Shown in pieces: positions 1 through 12,500 of a stretch of DNA of 64,000 nucleotides. The position numbers and the translations under genes are program-made. Under the pieces are notes generated by a model, which did not search any database, was not told the DNA's origin, and worked only from the letters and a program-made list of their open reading frames with translations. Source of the stretch: Planoprotostelium fungivorum (Eukaryota > Evosea > Variosea > Cavosteliida > Cavosteliaceae). The stretch spans positions 1 to 64,000 of the forward strand of contig MDYQ01000304.1 of NCBI GenBank assembly GCA_003024175.1, given 5' to 3'. Every line of letters begins with the position of its first letter. Position 1 is the first letter of the stretch.

Positions 1-2139
1 GCATGACGTCTCGCTGAAAGAAGATGAACTCCTGGAATCTAGTTTTAATTGAATGCGCCTCCCTCCGCGGGGCACCCAACTGTAACATTCGTGTTCATCG
101 TCTCATCAAGTTGTTCTTGCATCCTCCTCTGCAAAGACGCGTGCCGTCGTCACTAAGGAGGCCTCCATCGCTCAGAAGCCATCGAAGAGTCCATCGGTCG
201 CACCGCACCCATCCCAAACCGATGACAACAGCACCTCTCACGTCAACACTGACACTGTGCTACGCTCCGCATCTGTCGCACCCATTGCATCTGCCGGAAA
301 GAGTGGATGGGACCATCCATCCTTCCACCTCAACACCAACACACCGGCCAACACAGGACCATTCTCTAATACAAGGAAAGCACTCCAACGAGCGGCCGCG
401 AACAATCGCATGGTCGCAATCACATGATCCTGAAGTTGAAGGGGACACCTCCATCGCAGCACACGCATCCTCTAACGAGGCCACTACCATAAAACGTCAA
501 GTTGAAACTCACCTCAATAATTGCGACCCATTTCGGCACCATCGCATATGGAGGTACCTTTGCACGAGAGAAACATGAAAATTATTTCCTTCCTCGCCCG
601 GCTCAGACCTCCGCTGAGATCCAACGCGACACCATCTCTGACACTGATGGCTCCGATACACAGAATCGTGTCTCGGAGGGGAACCTCTCTCACCTCCAAC
701 TCCGCCTCCTCTCAACAACGACACGCGTGACCTTGCATCTTCGTCACGATTGTCGAATGTTCGACGCGCATCTTTGGCTGCCTTGGGACTTCAACTCGTC
801 CAGCCAGCACACGACGAGCAAGAATACACAAAAAGACTCTAGATCTCAAGAATATTTTATTCAGGAGCTACGTGGCCGTCGCTGGTGATTCCAGAGAGGC
901 TCAGACTGGTACCTCCATTCTACGAAGAACCTGTCATTGTCAGCGCAGGAGAGAGGATCTGCTCCTCTGACAAAGAGGTCCTGCATCGATCCCGATTGAT
1001 CTCCAACACCACTCACCTGCACGAGAACCCACCAGAAACAGAGAGTCCAGCACAGACATCCACTCGCCGGCCACCTACACTCTGTCGTCAAACATTTACT
1101 CCCGACACGAATTCGGAAATCACTCACCTGAGGGCCAGAGGAAAAAAATTGTCTCCACGACGAAGGCTCCGCGCAAGACAGCGACGACACAGAGGTGATG
1201 CCGTCTGAAGAACGAGAGACCTCTGCTACACTGCACGGTGTCAGCGTGAATCGCGGACAATTCCACTCACCTCTAGAGGACGAAGAAGTTGCTTTGTGGA
1301 CAGAGGACCAATCCACTCCTCCACCAAAAAGGACAGAGACCTGGATCGATCTCTCTCACGAACACCTGGAAGAGGTTATCCTGTCCCTGATAATGTGTGA
1401 TGAGACTTTATCGATCAGTCATTTATGATCGAATAATGAACACAACATATCAACCTCGGACTCACCTCTCCCCTTTGTCTCGGTTCTAGGGATGCAGCGT
1501 CTGAGTTCTGTTGGCTGATTGTCAATCTGCATCCAGGTCAGAGGTCATTTTCCATGTAACATGATGTAAATCACTCACCGAACCTCTACGTCTCCACCCG
1601 CCATAGTCCAATTGCCGCTCGTTACCTATTGACATTTGAAATGGGTTCAAATGTTTTTCACCCGAAAGAGCAAAGACGTTCTTTCCGTCGCTATAATGTC
1701 TCGATATCGAAAAGAAGCATATTCTCCCACCTGATCTCCTTGAGAGCTTCTCCTTTGGGTTGAACTACAATTGAAAGCGAGATAAAGACCCCGAACAAAG
1801 ACGGTTGGCTCAGGGTGGGTGGTTTCCACGATCGATGCGGTGATTTCGAGTTCAATCACGCCAACGATCCGATGGAGAGTCAAAAATTCCACAACGGCAA
1901 TTCCTGGCAAACAACGCCAACCGACAGAGATCAATTGATTAAACGCGCCTCAGATGGCCATCCATATCATATCGACGGGAGAGTGGCTGAATAGCCGTTC
2001 CAGATTTCTACGGTGAGAATGATTCTGAGGGGGGAGGGTTTCTGATTTCATTTCAGGGTTTCAGACTTCAGACGAAATCTGAAGGAGCACGTCACGAGAT
2101 CGTCGCGGATCCATGGATCTACCGAATTGGTAGCTGAAG
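1..2139. repeat. Degenerate subtelomeric repeat region, no convincing gene
   Basis: No open frame here gives a recognisable protein. What recurs is the box CACTCACCT, or close variants, near 508, 1011, 1122, 1266, 1460 and 1570. On the minus strand this reads AGGTGAGTG, a strong splice-donor match. The stretch at about 1440-1550 is, on the minus strand, a clear copy of the plus-strand unit at 2171-2280: both carry ACCTCTGAYCT, then CAATCAGCCAACA, then AAGGGGAGAGGTGAGTCCGAG. The segments at 967-1025 and 1325-1370 also resemble each other. The region therefore looks like decayed, inverted copies of one repeat family and not like a set of genes. Confidence 0.5.
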
Positions 2140-2480
2140 GTGAGATCTTAAAGTCGATGGAATTGGAGTTGACCTCTGATCTCGATACAGATCAACAATC
2201 AGCCAACAAGACTCGACCGCCAGGACAGCATAATCGAGACGAAGGGGAGAGGTGAGTCCGAGGTTGATGTTGATACCCCTGATTATGGAGATGGAGATCA
2301 CCTCTGATCTCGATACAGATCGACAATCACTCAACAAGACTCGAACGACGCGTCACTAAGACTGAGTTAAAGGGGAAAGGTGAGTCAGATGTTGATGATG
2401 ATGAGTTGGAGATAACCTCTGATCTCAATGCAGATCTATCACTGGGACCAAGACAAAGAGACAGGTGAGTCTGATGTCAC
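2140..2480 (+). repeat. Tandem exon-intron-like repeat units
   Basis: Three consecutive units of about 115-128 bp can be aligned by eye. Each has a donor-like GTGAG start (2140, 2252, 2380, 2465), an intron-like stretch ending in CTCTGATCTCRATRCAG (ends at 2190, 2318, 2433), and an exon-like block. The blocks are 61 nt (2191-2251), 61 nt (2319-2379) and 31 nt (2434-2464). The intron-like parts are 51, 67 and 54 nt, within the range of real introns elsewhere in the window. All three blocks are 1 modulo 3 in length, so joining them does not keep one frame. Related copies lie inverted at about 1440-1550 and 5290-5470. Confidence 0.55.
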
Positions 2481-2869
2481 TGATGGAGTGATTATGAGAG
2501 TGATAGGAATTGGAATGGGTGAAGACAAATAATTCATTGATATGGATACAACACACTTAGGAAGACAATACATGTATGACACTATAATAAACATTGAAGA
2601 TGAGATTGTGCTTCTATACTGTTGCAATATTATTGACTAACTCTCTGGAATTTCATTTCATTGTGTATTGTGGCACTTTGTTGATAAATATACTTAACAT
2701 ACTGCTTCAGTGAAAAGAAAAATTGACAATGACATCAATGTAATAAAAAAGCATGTAGAAAGCAACAGAAGATCTGGTACACAATCTGGAGAATATACCT
2801 ATATGCTTGATATGATGATTACACTGATAGCCTGCAGCTGAACAAGCATTGCGGAATTGATAAGTATAG
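2481..2869. other. AT-rich spacer without recognisable feature
   Basis: This is low-GC sequence between the exon-like repeats and the palindromic repeat block. I see no open frame with a recognisable product, no RNA gene and no clear repeat. Confidence 0.4.
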
Positions 2870-4308
2870 ACACTTTGGCAAACTGCGCTGATTCCAACGG
2901 TATATGTCCCGGTTCACAAAAACGATGCATATGGTGCGTGCGCTATTTTGATTTAACGCACGCGGGCCTTTATCTCTGATGGTAATGGTCAGATGGTGGT
3001 TTAGTAACCATTTCTGCGTAGGTCTTACGTACCTCTCCGCGTGGGAACTGAAAAAACGGACATGGCACCCTCCCTAAATGAGATAAGACCCCGCGTGCGT
3101 TAAATCAAAATAGCGCACGCATGGTATATTTTTCACTTTACTCTGTTATGAACGTCCGGACGAAAAAACTGAATACACCACTGTGTAGCCCAGGTGATTC
3201 TACACCTGGGTAAACTATCATCAATGACCTGGCACCCTCCCTAAATGAGATAAGTGCCCACGTGCGCTATTTTGAAATAACGCACGCCGCATGGCCACTT
3301 ATTTTCTGACCTGTTTCTGACTCAGCAAACTGCGCTGATTCCAACGGTATATGTGCCGGTTCACAAAAACGATGCATATGGTGCGTGCGCTATTTTGATT
3401 TAACGCACGCGGGCCTTTATCTCTGATGGTAATGGTCAGATGGTGGTTTAGTAACCATTTCTGCGTAGGTCTTACGTACCTCTCCGCGTGGGAACTGAGA
3501 AAACAGACCTGGCACCCTCCCTAAATGAGATAAGACCCCGCGTGCGTTAAATCAAAATAGCGCACGCATGGTATATTTTTCACTTTACTCTGCNTGTAGA
3601 ATTACCTGGGCTACACGGTGGTGTATTCAGTTTTTTCGTCCGGACTAACATAGCAGAGTAAAGTGAAAAATATACCATGCGTGCGCTATTTTGATTTAAC
3701 GCACGCGGGCCTTTATCTCTGATGGTAATGGTCAGACAATGGCTTAGTGTACATTTCTGCGTAGGTCTTACGTACCTCTCCGCGTGGGAACTGAGAAAAC
3801 AGACCTGGCACCCTCCCTAAATGAGATAAGTGCCCACGTGCGCTATTTTGAAATAACGCACGCCGCATGGCCACTTATTTTCTGACCTGTTTCTGACTCA
3901 GCAAACTGCGCTGATTCCAACGGTATATGTGCCGGTTCACAAAAACGATGCATATGGTGCGTGCGCTATTTTGATTTAACGCACGCGGGGTCTTATCTCA
4001 TTTAGGGAGGGTGCCAGGTCATTGATGACAGTTTACCCAGGTGTAGAATTACCTGGGCTACACGGTGGTGTATTCAGTTTTTTCGTCCGGACTAACATAG
4101 CAGAGTAAAGTGAAAAATATACCATGCGTGCGCTATTTTGATTTAACGCACGCGGGCCTTTATCTCTGATGGTAATGGTCAGATGGTGGTTTAGTAACCA
4201 TTTCTGCGTAGGTCTTACGTACCTCTCCGCGTGGGAACTGAAAAAACGGACATGGCACCCTCCCTAAATGAGATAAGTGCCCACGTGCGCTATTTTGAAA
4301 TAACGCAC
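2870..4308. repeat. Subtelomeric mosaic of palindromic repeat units
   Basis: The block is built of shuffled direct and inverted copies of a few modules. A hairpin-forming core, GCGTGCG-CTATTTTGATTTA-ACGCACGC, or its reverse complement or a TATTTTGAAATA variant, occurs near 2936, 3091, 3256, 3382, 3538, 3679, 3832, 3958, 4126 and 4278. Between cores lie a module containing GATGGTAATGGTCAGA, one containing GTCCGGACGAAAAAACTG, and a second small palindrome CCCAGGTnATTCTACACCTGGG. A third module, GCAAACTGCGCTGATTCC, occurs at about 2878, 3324 and 3902. Single N bases sit at 3594, where orientation flips, and at 4309. No transposase frame is present, so this may be a non-autonomous family or a simple subtelomeric satellite. 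Confidence 0.85.
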
Positions 4309-4309
4309 N

Positions 4310-4463
4310 AACCCTAAACCCTAAACCCTAAACCCTAAACCCTAAACCCTAAACCTAAACCCTAAACCCTAAACCCTAAACCCTAAACCCTAAACCCTAA
4401 ACCCTAAACCCTAAACCCAAACCCCTAAACCCCTAAACCCTAAACCCTAAACCCTAAACCCTA
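4310..4463 (+). repeat. Telomere-type CCCTAAA array
   Basis: About 22 head-to-tail units of CCCTAAA are present, with a few variant units (CCTAAA, CCCAAAC, CCCCTAAA) in the second half. The reverse strand reads TTTAGGG. CCCTAAA on the plus strand is the orientation expected at the left end of a chromosome. The array starts directly after the N at 4309. It ends at ...CCCTACGCAGAAATGG, that is, inside a copy of the neighbouring repeat unit whose intact form reads GACCTACGCAGAAATGG on that strand. Confidence 0.9.
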
Positions 4464-4675
4464 CGCAGAAATGGTTACTAAACCACCATCTGACCATTAC
4501 CATCAGAGATAAAGGCCCGCGTGCGTTAAATCAAAATAGCGCACGCATGGTATATTTTTCACTTTACTCTGCTATGTTAGTCCGGACGAAAAAACTGAAT
4601 ACACCACCGTGTAGCCCAGGTAATTCTACACCTGGGTAAACTGTCATCAATGACCTGGCACCCTCCCTCAATCAA
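4464..4675. repeat. Fragment of the palindromic subtelomeric repeat
   Basis: The modules of the block at 2870-4308 continue to the right of the telomere array in reverse order: the GGTTACTAAACC/TGACCATTACC module, the hairpin core at about 4518-4546, the GTCCGGACG module and the CCCAGG...CCTGGG small palindrome. The match stops near 4670 after GGCACCCTCCCT, which marks the boundary with single-copy sequence. Confidence 0.85.
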
Positions 4676-5289
4676 ATGATCTATGTGTAGTATATCTATA
4701 AAACAAAATGCTGTCACATTTTTATGATTAGCAGATATACTAAGGACCTGCAAGACAAGATCTTGCCCCTTTTGTTTGCCCCTTGGTAATGTGTCTTGCT
4801 GATGTCTTGCAGCGTCTCGTCCAACATAAGGGGGTATATGTCCAGCGAGACGCAACAAGACAAGCAGGAGACATGATGTAAAGCATTGAATTGGAGGGGC
4901 GTAAACTTGTCTCACAAGTCCTTAAGATATACTCATCTTATAGCCTGCCACATACTTCTTTTATGGACAGGCTATTGTGCATCTTTTATGAGTATTATTA
5001 TACTTGCCTTCTGTCTACATCACCAATCACAAAGCATAGATGGACATAATCTCCCATTTTTAATGTTTATTACATTTTTCTGCTTTAGTGTGCTGATAAT
5101 ATCCTATCATGTGTCTAACAACTATGTATAGTATCAATGTAAGATCCTTGACTCACTGCAATGCAGTTGAAAAATGAACAGGTGTGCATCTCTCTTTTTT
5201 AGTCTGTTGATGTTACAAACAGAACAAACACACAAGAGCTTTCTATCTCTCTTTGCCTTGTGTGTTGATGGAAGAATGAACAGAATGTC
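4676..5289. other. Intergenic, AT-rich, no gene seen
   Basis: Only short open frames with no recognisable content occur here. One frame at about 4886-5131 is hydrophobic but rests on AT-rich sequence and has no splice context. I see no RNA gene. Confidence 0.4.
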
Positions 5290-5480
5290 ATTTTATCAAC
5301 ATCAGACTCACTTCTCTCGCTTCTCCATAATCATGGATATCATCAATTACATTGGCTCACCTCTCCCATTTGTCTTGGCTCCAGTGATGTAGCGTTTGAA
5401 TCTCGTTAATCAATTGTGGACCTGCATTGACATTGAGGATATCTCGATTGACATTCTCACTCTGACCTGATCAATCAGTC
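5290..5480 (-). repeat. Inverted copy of exon-intron-like repeat
   Basis: Read on the minus strand, this stretch carries the same order of boxes as 2171-2480: a CAATTGATTAACGAGATTC-like block, then CCAAGACAAATGGGAGAG followed by GTGAGCC, then a second AGTGAGTCTGATG donor-like box. It is more diverged than the copies at 1.5 and 2.2 kb. It lies to the right of the telomere array, so the family is present on both sides of it. Confidence 0.5.
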
Positions 5481-5819
5481 ATGTCTGTTGTATCCGTTAC
5501 GAATATCCCGTGACGTGCTACTCACAATTCATATAGAGATTGAAAGCCTGAATCGAGATTAAAAATCATCTCAATCGAAATCACCCACCATTGACATTCA
5601 CAGAGCGTCATACTCATGATCCTCTAGTCCTAGAATTATATTCTACAGATCTGTATCATTTGAAACGTACGATATCATCCAATCTCACGAGATCTCCGAG
5701 ATCGAAGGTCACACGGAGAATCCACAGCGAGTCCAAATCAGCTGATCGACCTCTCTCGCGTGTTGTCTTGTTGTTTCTCGTGTTCTCGTTTTCTTCTGTG
5801 TTGAAAAAACAAAAAAGAA

Positions 5820-5908
5820 GGACGCTTAGCCCGGACTTGAACCCTAGAGCCTTCGGGCCAGACACTCAAACAGGAGGCTGGGCTTCCAACTCCGCCATCG
5901 AAGCGCCC
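5820..5908 (-). tRNA. tRNA-like Pol III sequence, probably degenerate
   Basis: On the minus strand an exact-looking A box (TGGCGGAGTTGG) and an exact B box (GGTTCAAGTCC) lie in the right order within 89 nt. The two ends, GGGCGCTT and AAGCGTCC, can pair over 8 bp with one G-U. Two runs of six T follow at once (plus-strand A runs at 5804-5809 and 5811-5816), as Pol III terminators do. The length and a short GCC-CGAA-GGC hairpin before the B box suggest a type II (Leu or Ser) tRNA. Against a working tRNA, I cannot fold a clean anticodon stem, and the T stem has two mismatches. It could be a tRNA pseudogene or a SINE head. Confidence 0.3.
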
Positions 5909-6748
5909 GGATTATACGAATCCAGAAAGCTCAGAAGGATTAACCAGCCTGCTTAAATTGACGAATTTTGGGTGTATGTTTTATAATCAGCCACGCGTCA
6001 GGGGTGCAGAAGGCGCAGCGTGTTGAGCCTGGGGGCATTTTGTCATTTTTGGCGCCAAGTTCAGCATGTGTATTGAACCAGAGACAGGAGAACTAAGAGA
6101 TCAGTGATGATGAAAGGACACAGAGACAGTAGAATCTTTATTTCAGAAGAGAAGATCAGAGTGACAGCCAACAATGATTTTACGATACAGGTTTTCTCCT
6201 TGTCTCTGGCATCGAGAAGAACGTCGCATCTTCTTCACTTTGCAACAAGCTCACCCCTTTGAAATCGACTGACAGTCACTGCGTCTCTCGATATGGTTGA
6301 CCATATTGTTGTTGTGTGATGGTCTCTTTCTACGGTTCTACCTCTGATCAGTCAAATCCATCAGGCTTCTCTCTTGCCTCGAGATCTCGTTGCAACCATT
6401 GCCTGACCTCTCGATCTTTGGCCATTAAGATGCAACTCTCCATTCTCGGCCATCCTTCTCGACAAGTGCAGGAGAGCTGAGGCTCCAACATGGACCGCTG
6501 TCGTTACCCCTCCCGAAAGAAAATGAATTCCAGATGTGTGCGCTGGTGATCTACACCTCAAACGCCGAGCGCTCGGACGTCCAATCAATTGGTCTTCTGA
6601 GAATCACCGTTGCAGTGGACAATAGAATTGCTATTTCTTTGCCAGGAAGCCCAGCAGCGGACGACCTCAAGATTGATGTATCGAAAGATCACACAGCTGA
6701 GGAAGCATTATAATCCATCATTGAATCTTCAGTCAGCACATAGAATGC
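5909..6748. other. Intergenic region, no gene supported
   Basis: Several short frames exist on both strands, but none has recognisable domains or consistent splice borders. Upstream control sequence for whatever lies at 6749 could be here; I see no specific site. Confidence 0.35.
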
Positions 6749-7140
6749 TTGGGAGAAGAGTGGCGTGCTGAAGATAGACCCACTAGCAGTGCGATGAATC
6801 TATTTGCAGAGGCAGGGCCGATGATGACGCTGGCTCTCCGCCTCTTGATCTCGACAGGAAACCTACATCCACTCGATCTTGGTGATCTTTCTCTCAACGA
6901 GCGCACAGGAACTTATTCCGAAGGCTCGTCCGAATATTCGAATAATGATCTCTTGAGGGGTGCAGAAGAGTCTTGCTCAAAGGCCACAAAGCAACATGAA
7001 CAATTGACTAATGGTGTCCACACCTTCCTACAGCGCTTTGTCGGTGACGATGATCATGAGAAAAGAAAGCTGAGAGCAGAAAGACAATCACAAGCCGATG
7101 AAAGGAGACAGTTTATCCTTACCAATCACCCTTCCCACTA
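6749..7140 (+). CDS. Possible hypothetical protein, open frame only
   Basis: A plus-strand frame opens at 6749 and runs on through the 3' end of the minus-strand DDX41 gene to 7576. Only the part before 7141 is free of that gene and could be independent coding sequence. The frame is polar and charged (for example DDDHEKRKLRAERQSQADE near residues 91-110), with no domain I recognise. No clear donor or acceptor pair or polyadenylation signal defines its end. It may be a real small or spliced gene whose last exon overlaps DDX41 antisense, or just an open frame. Confidence 0.25.
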
Positions 7141-9405
<2,265 letters not shown>

Positions 9406-9531
9406 CCTCAAAATGAGATGAGATCGTGATCACCTCTTTCCGAAATGTGTTTTTGGAAATTTCAATAAAATTTATTGGACAACATATTTTTTATTCCGAG
9501 CCACATTTTGGAGTCCCCTACCCACACGACC
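9406..9531. promoter_or_regulatory. Bidirectional promoter DDX41/SLA2
   Basis: Only 126 bp separate the two divergent start codons, so both promoters must lie here or in the first exons. The segment is AT-rich in the middle (TTCAATAAAATTTATTGG, a near-palindrome, and ATATTTTTTATT). I see no defined TATA box. Confidence 0.4.
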
Positions 9532-12500
9532 ATGTCCGACTATAAACGTGAGTTTCATATCGTCCTCCTTGGTGAGAGAACACCTGCTCACGTTGGATCC
9601 TAGTTGTAGAAGAATCTGTAAAGAAAGCCTGCAAAAGCAAGGCAGTGCCTCCCAAGAGAAAGCACGTTAGAAGTGTGTCGATCATGTCCTCTATATCGTC
9701 ATTCGATTCAGCGAGAATTCTTAACGTTTGGTAGATCTGGTCATTGAGGCTCACAAAGATGGAGGTGGTAACACATTCTTCAACGAAGTGTTCCGTAAAC
9801 CTCTGGAGAGAGATGAGATCGCGGCTTGGAAGGTAGCGAATCGACATTTTCACATTCCGTTGCCGCCTCTTCATTTCTGATTTGACAACAGGCACTGGTA
9901 GTGTGCCACCACGTGATGTCTGAGGGTCCAAGAGGTGTTCTCGACGATGCCAGCTACCGCTCGACTACCTTTGAAGGATTGAGAAGCATGTACGGAAGAA
10001 ACAACGTTGGCATACAGGGAACGAAGCACTACTCGGTTCTCATCGAAACGTACGCCAACTTCATCTTGGACAAGATCAAGTTCCACCAGGCTCACCCAGA
10101 GTTCCCCAACGACTTCAAATTGGAGACCTTCTTGAAACACAAAGATAGTCGCGACCAGAGGAAAAAGTGAGCTACCTCACAGTCTTCACATGGTTGATTC
10201 GAGCCCATCTGATCCATCGATAGCCTCTCGGCCCTGACTCACATGAGCGAACTGCAAGCGTCCATCTGCAGGATGGGAAACAAGATCTTCGAGGGAAAAG
10301 ATCTCATCGATTGCAAGACGGCCTGTCTCATTCCTCTCGTCATCGAGTCCTACAACATCTACACTCTCTGCACTCACCTCATCCGTAACTTGGTGGACGG
10401 TGAGCCACTCGCTGATGATCATGTCACAGTGGTTGATGTTGTACAGAGATGGACGATATGGAGGTCTTGGGTTTCTTGATCGAGCAGTTTTACGCTCAGT
10501 ACATCACCCTGAAGAACTGGTTCTACGATTGCAGTGGTGTCAAATACGTCACCTCCGTCATTGCTGTGCCCACTTTGCCTCAGGTATCTCCCTCTCTCCA
10601 CTTTCTCTTCCACATCATCTCCATGAGATCACATCTTCTTTCTCTCTTCAAACTGATCGACGTCAGGACCCTCCCGAGTTCTTTGGCAGAAGAAAGATGT
10701 CCAGGACTTCTTCCAAACCACCCGCCCCTCAGCCAACCCCAGCACCCGCTCCTGCTCCCGCCCCCAAGCCAGCACCCCCCGTCAGCACTTTCGACCCTTT
10801 CGCCAGCATGGCCCCCGCACCCCAGCCGGTGTACAATTACAACCCCCAACCCGTCTACAACCCGCCACCCCCCGCCGGACCCAACCCCTTCTATCAGCCT
10901 CAAGTTGCGGCCACTCCCGCTCAATGGGTGAGAGAAGAGTGCAACGAGTGAGATCGAACCGTGACAGGTGACCTTTGGAGAGGCATCTCCCTTTGGAATG
11001 GGACAGGCCGTGTCTGCAGGATCATCAACCACCACCGGACAGACTCAGATCAAGTCGGTGGCCAACGACCTTTCTGGCCTGGTGTCACTGGTGAAGACTC
11101 AGACACAGTCTGAAGTGGAGAGGAGGAAGACAGATGTGGATGCCAAGAGGAGAGAGGAAGAGGAGAGAAGGAAGAAGGAGGCCGACCTCAAAGCCGCACA
11201 AGAATTGGAGTTACAGTGAGTGTTATCGACTATTCTGGGTGGGAAATTGAAGAGGTGAATAGGAAGAAGAGAGAAGAACAGAGGAAGAGAGACGAGGCGA
11301 GGAAGAAGGCAGAAGACGAGAAGAGAAAGGCAGAAGAGGCGGCATCCAGGAGAGAAGCCGAGAGAATCAAGCAGGAGAAGGAGAGAAAGGAGAGAGAGGA
11401 AGAGAGAATCAGAGTCGAGCAGGAGAGAATCAGAAAGATCACCCTGGAAGAGTCTTCCAATGAGATCAAGGTGAAGAACCGAGAGGAAACCACGGAAGAA
11501 GTTGACACGAGAACAGGAGCTGAAGATGAGAATCGTAGAATTGGAGAGACTGCTGGCGGCAGAGAGAGAGAAGAACAAGGCGAACGAGGAGACGATCGCA
11601 GATCTGCAAGCCACCATTGTCAATCTGAAGAATCAACTGACGAGAGAGAGGGAAGAACTGCAGGAGGAACTCAAGACCGACAAGGCCATCATCGCAGAGC
11701 GTGACGGTGAGCGATACATGGTATCTCCATCATCCTTCTGAGGGTGATACAGCGTTGATCAGCAGAATGAGAGCCAAGTATTCTGAAGTGAAGACCGCCT
11801 TCGATGCCGTGCAGAAGGCAGCTCAAACTGCTTTGCGTGAGTCATCATCATCATCATCACGTTCAAGATCATCATCATCATCATCATCACGTTCTGACCC
11901 ATCGCAGGTGCAGAGATTCGCGGAGCGTTAGACGCTCTCTCCCTCCTCCTCTCCACCCTGGACTCCCCCACCAACCTGGGTAACGAGAACGCCACCATAG
12001 AGAACATCACTACAGATGCCTCCGAAGTCGAGGCTGCCATCACGGCCGTCCTCATGGCCTCTGCCTCTGGGTCCGAGCACAGCGTCGCCACGGCACTGAG
12101 AGACTACGCGAGAGTGTGTGGCACTCTCTTCGATGACTGCAAGGGTTACAGTCGATCGGTGGAGGACAACGAGAGCAGGCAGAGACTGCTCGATACCGTC
12201 AGGAGCGTCGGTGCTTCTCTCAGTGGACTCTTATCCACGGTGAACGGTGTGGGAGGTCTCGCAAAGGACGAGAAGGACAGGAAACAACTGCAAGACGAGG
12301 CGGCCAACGTTTCGGCCAAGTTGAAGGTGAAGAGAAGATCGAATCGAGTTGAAGGAGAGGCAGTTGCTGTTGGAGGCCTCTCAGAAGACAGAGAAGGTCA
12401 TCGATGAGTCCGGTGCCGATTTAGAAGAATTGGCAGAGCAGGAACTGCTGGCAGCAGCGAGAGTCATCGAGCAGGCCGCAGCCAATCTCATCGCAGCCAA

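Noticed and set aside
24-578. Open frame of 184 codons on the plus strand at the left edge
   Set aside because: Composition is Pro/His/Arg-rich without domains, and the area is full of degenerate repeats with splice-like boxes; no splice-consistent extension was found.
2870-4308. Possible CRISPR-like array
   Set aside because: Repeats are palindromic modules in both orientations without uniform unique spacers, next to a telomere repeat in an intron-rich eukaryotic genome.
4886-5131. Small hydrophobic open frame
   Set aside because: It lies in AT-rich intergenic DNA where hydrophobic codons arise by composition; there is no family match and no neighbouring exons.
5591-5956. Plus-strand frame crossing the tRNA-like segment
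   Set aside because: It overlaps the A and B boxes and T-run terminators and has no recognisable content.
9518-9931. Minus-strand 137-codon frame
   Set aside because: It is antisense to the first exons of SLA2, whose ANTH sequence is clear on the plus strand.
10680-10940. Pro/Ala-rich stretch considered as a separate low-complexity gene
   Set aside because: It joins in frame with the ANTH exons upstream and the coiled coil downstream, so it is the linker of the Sla2-like protein.
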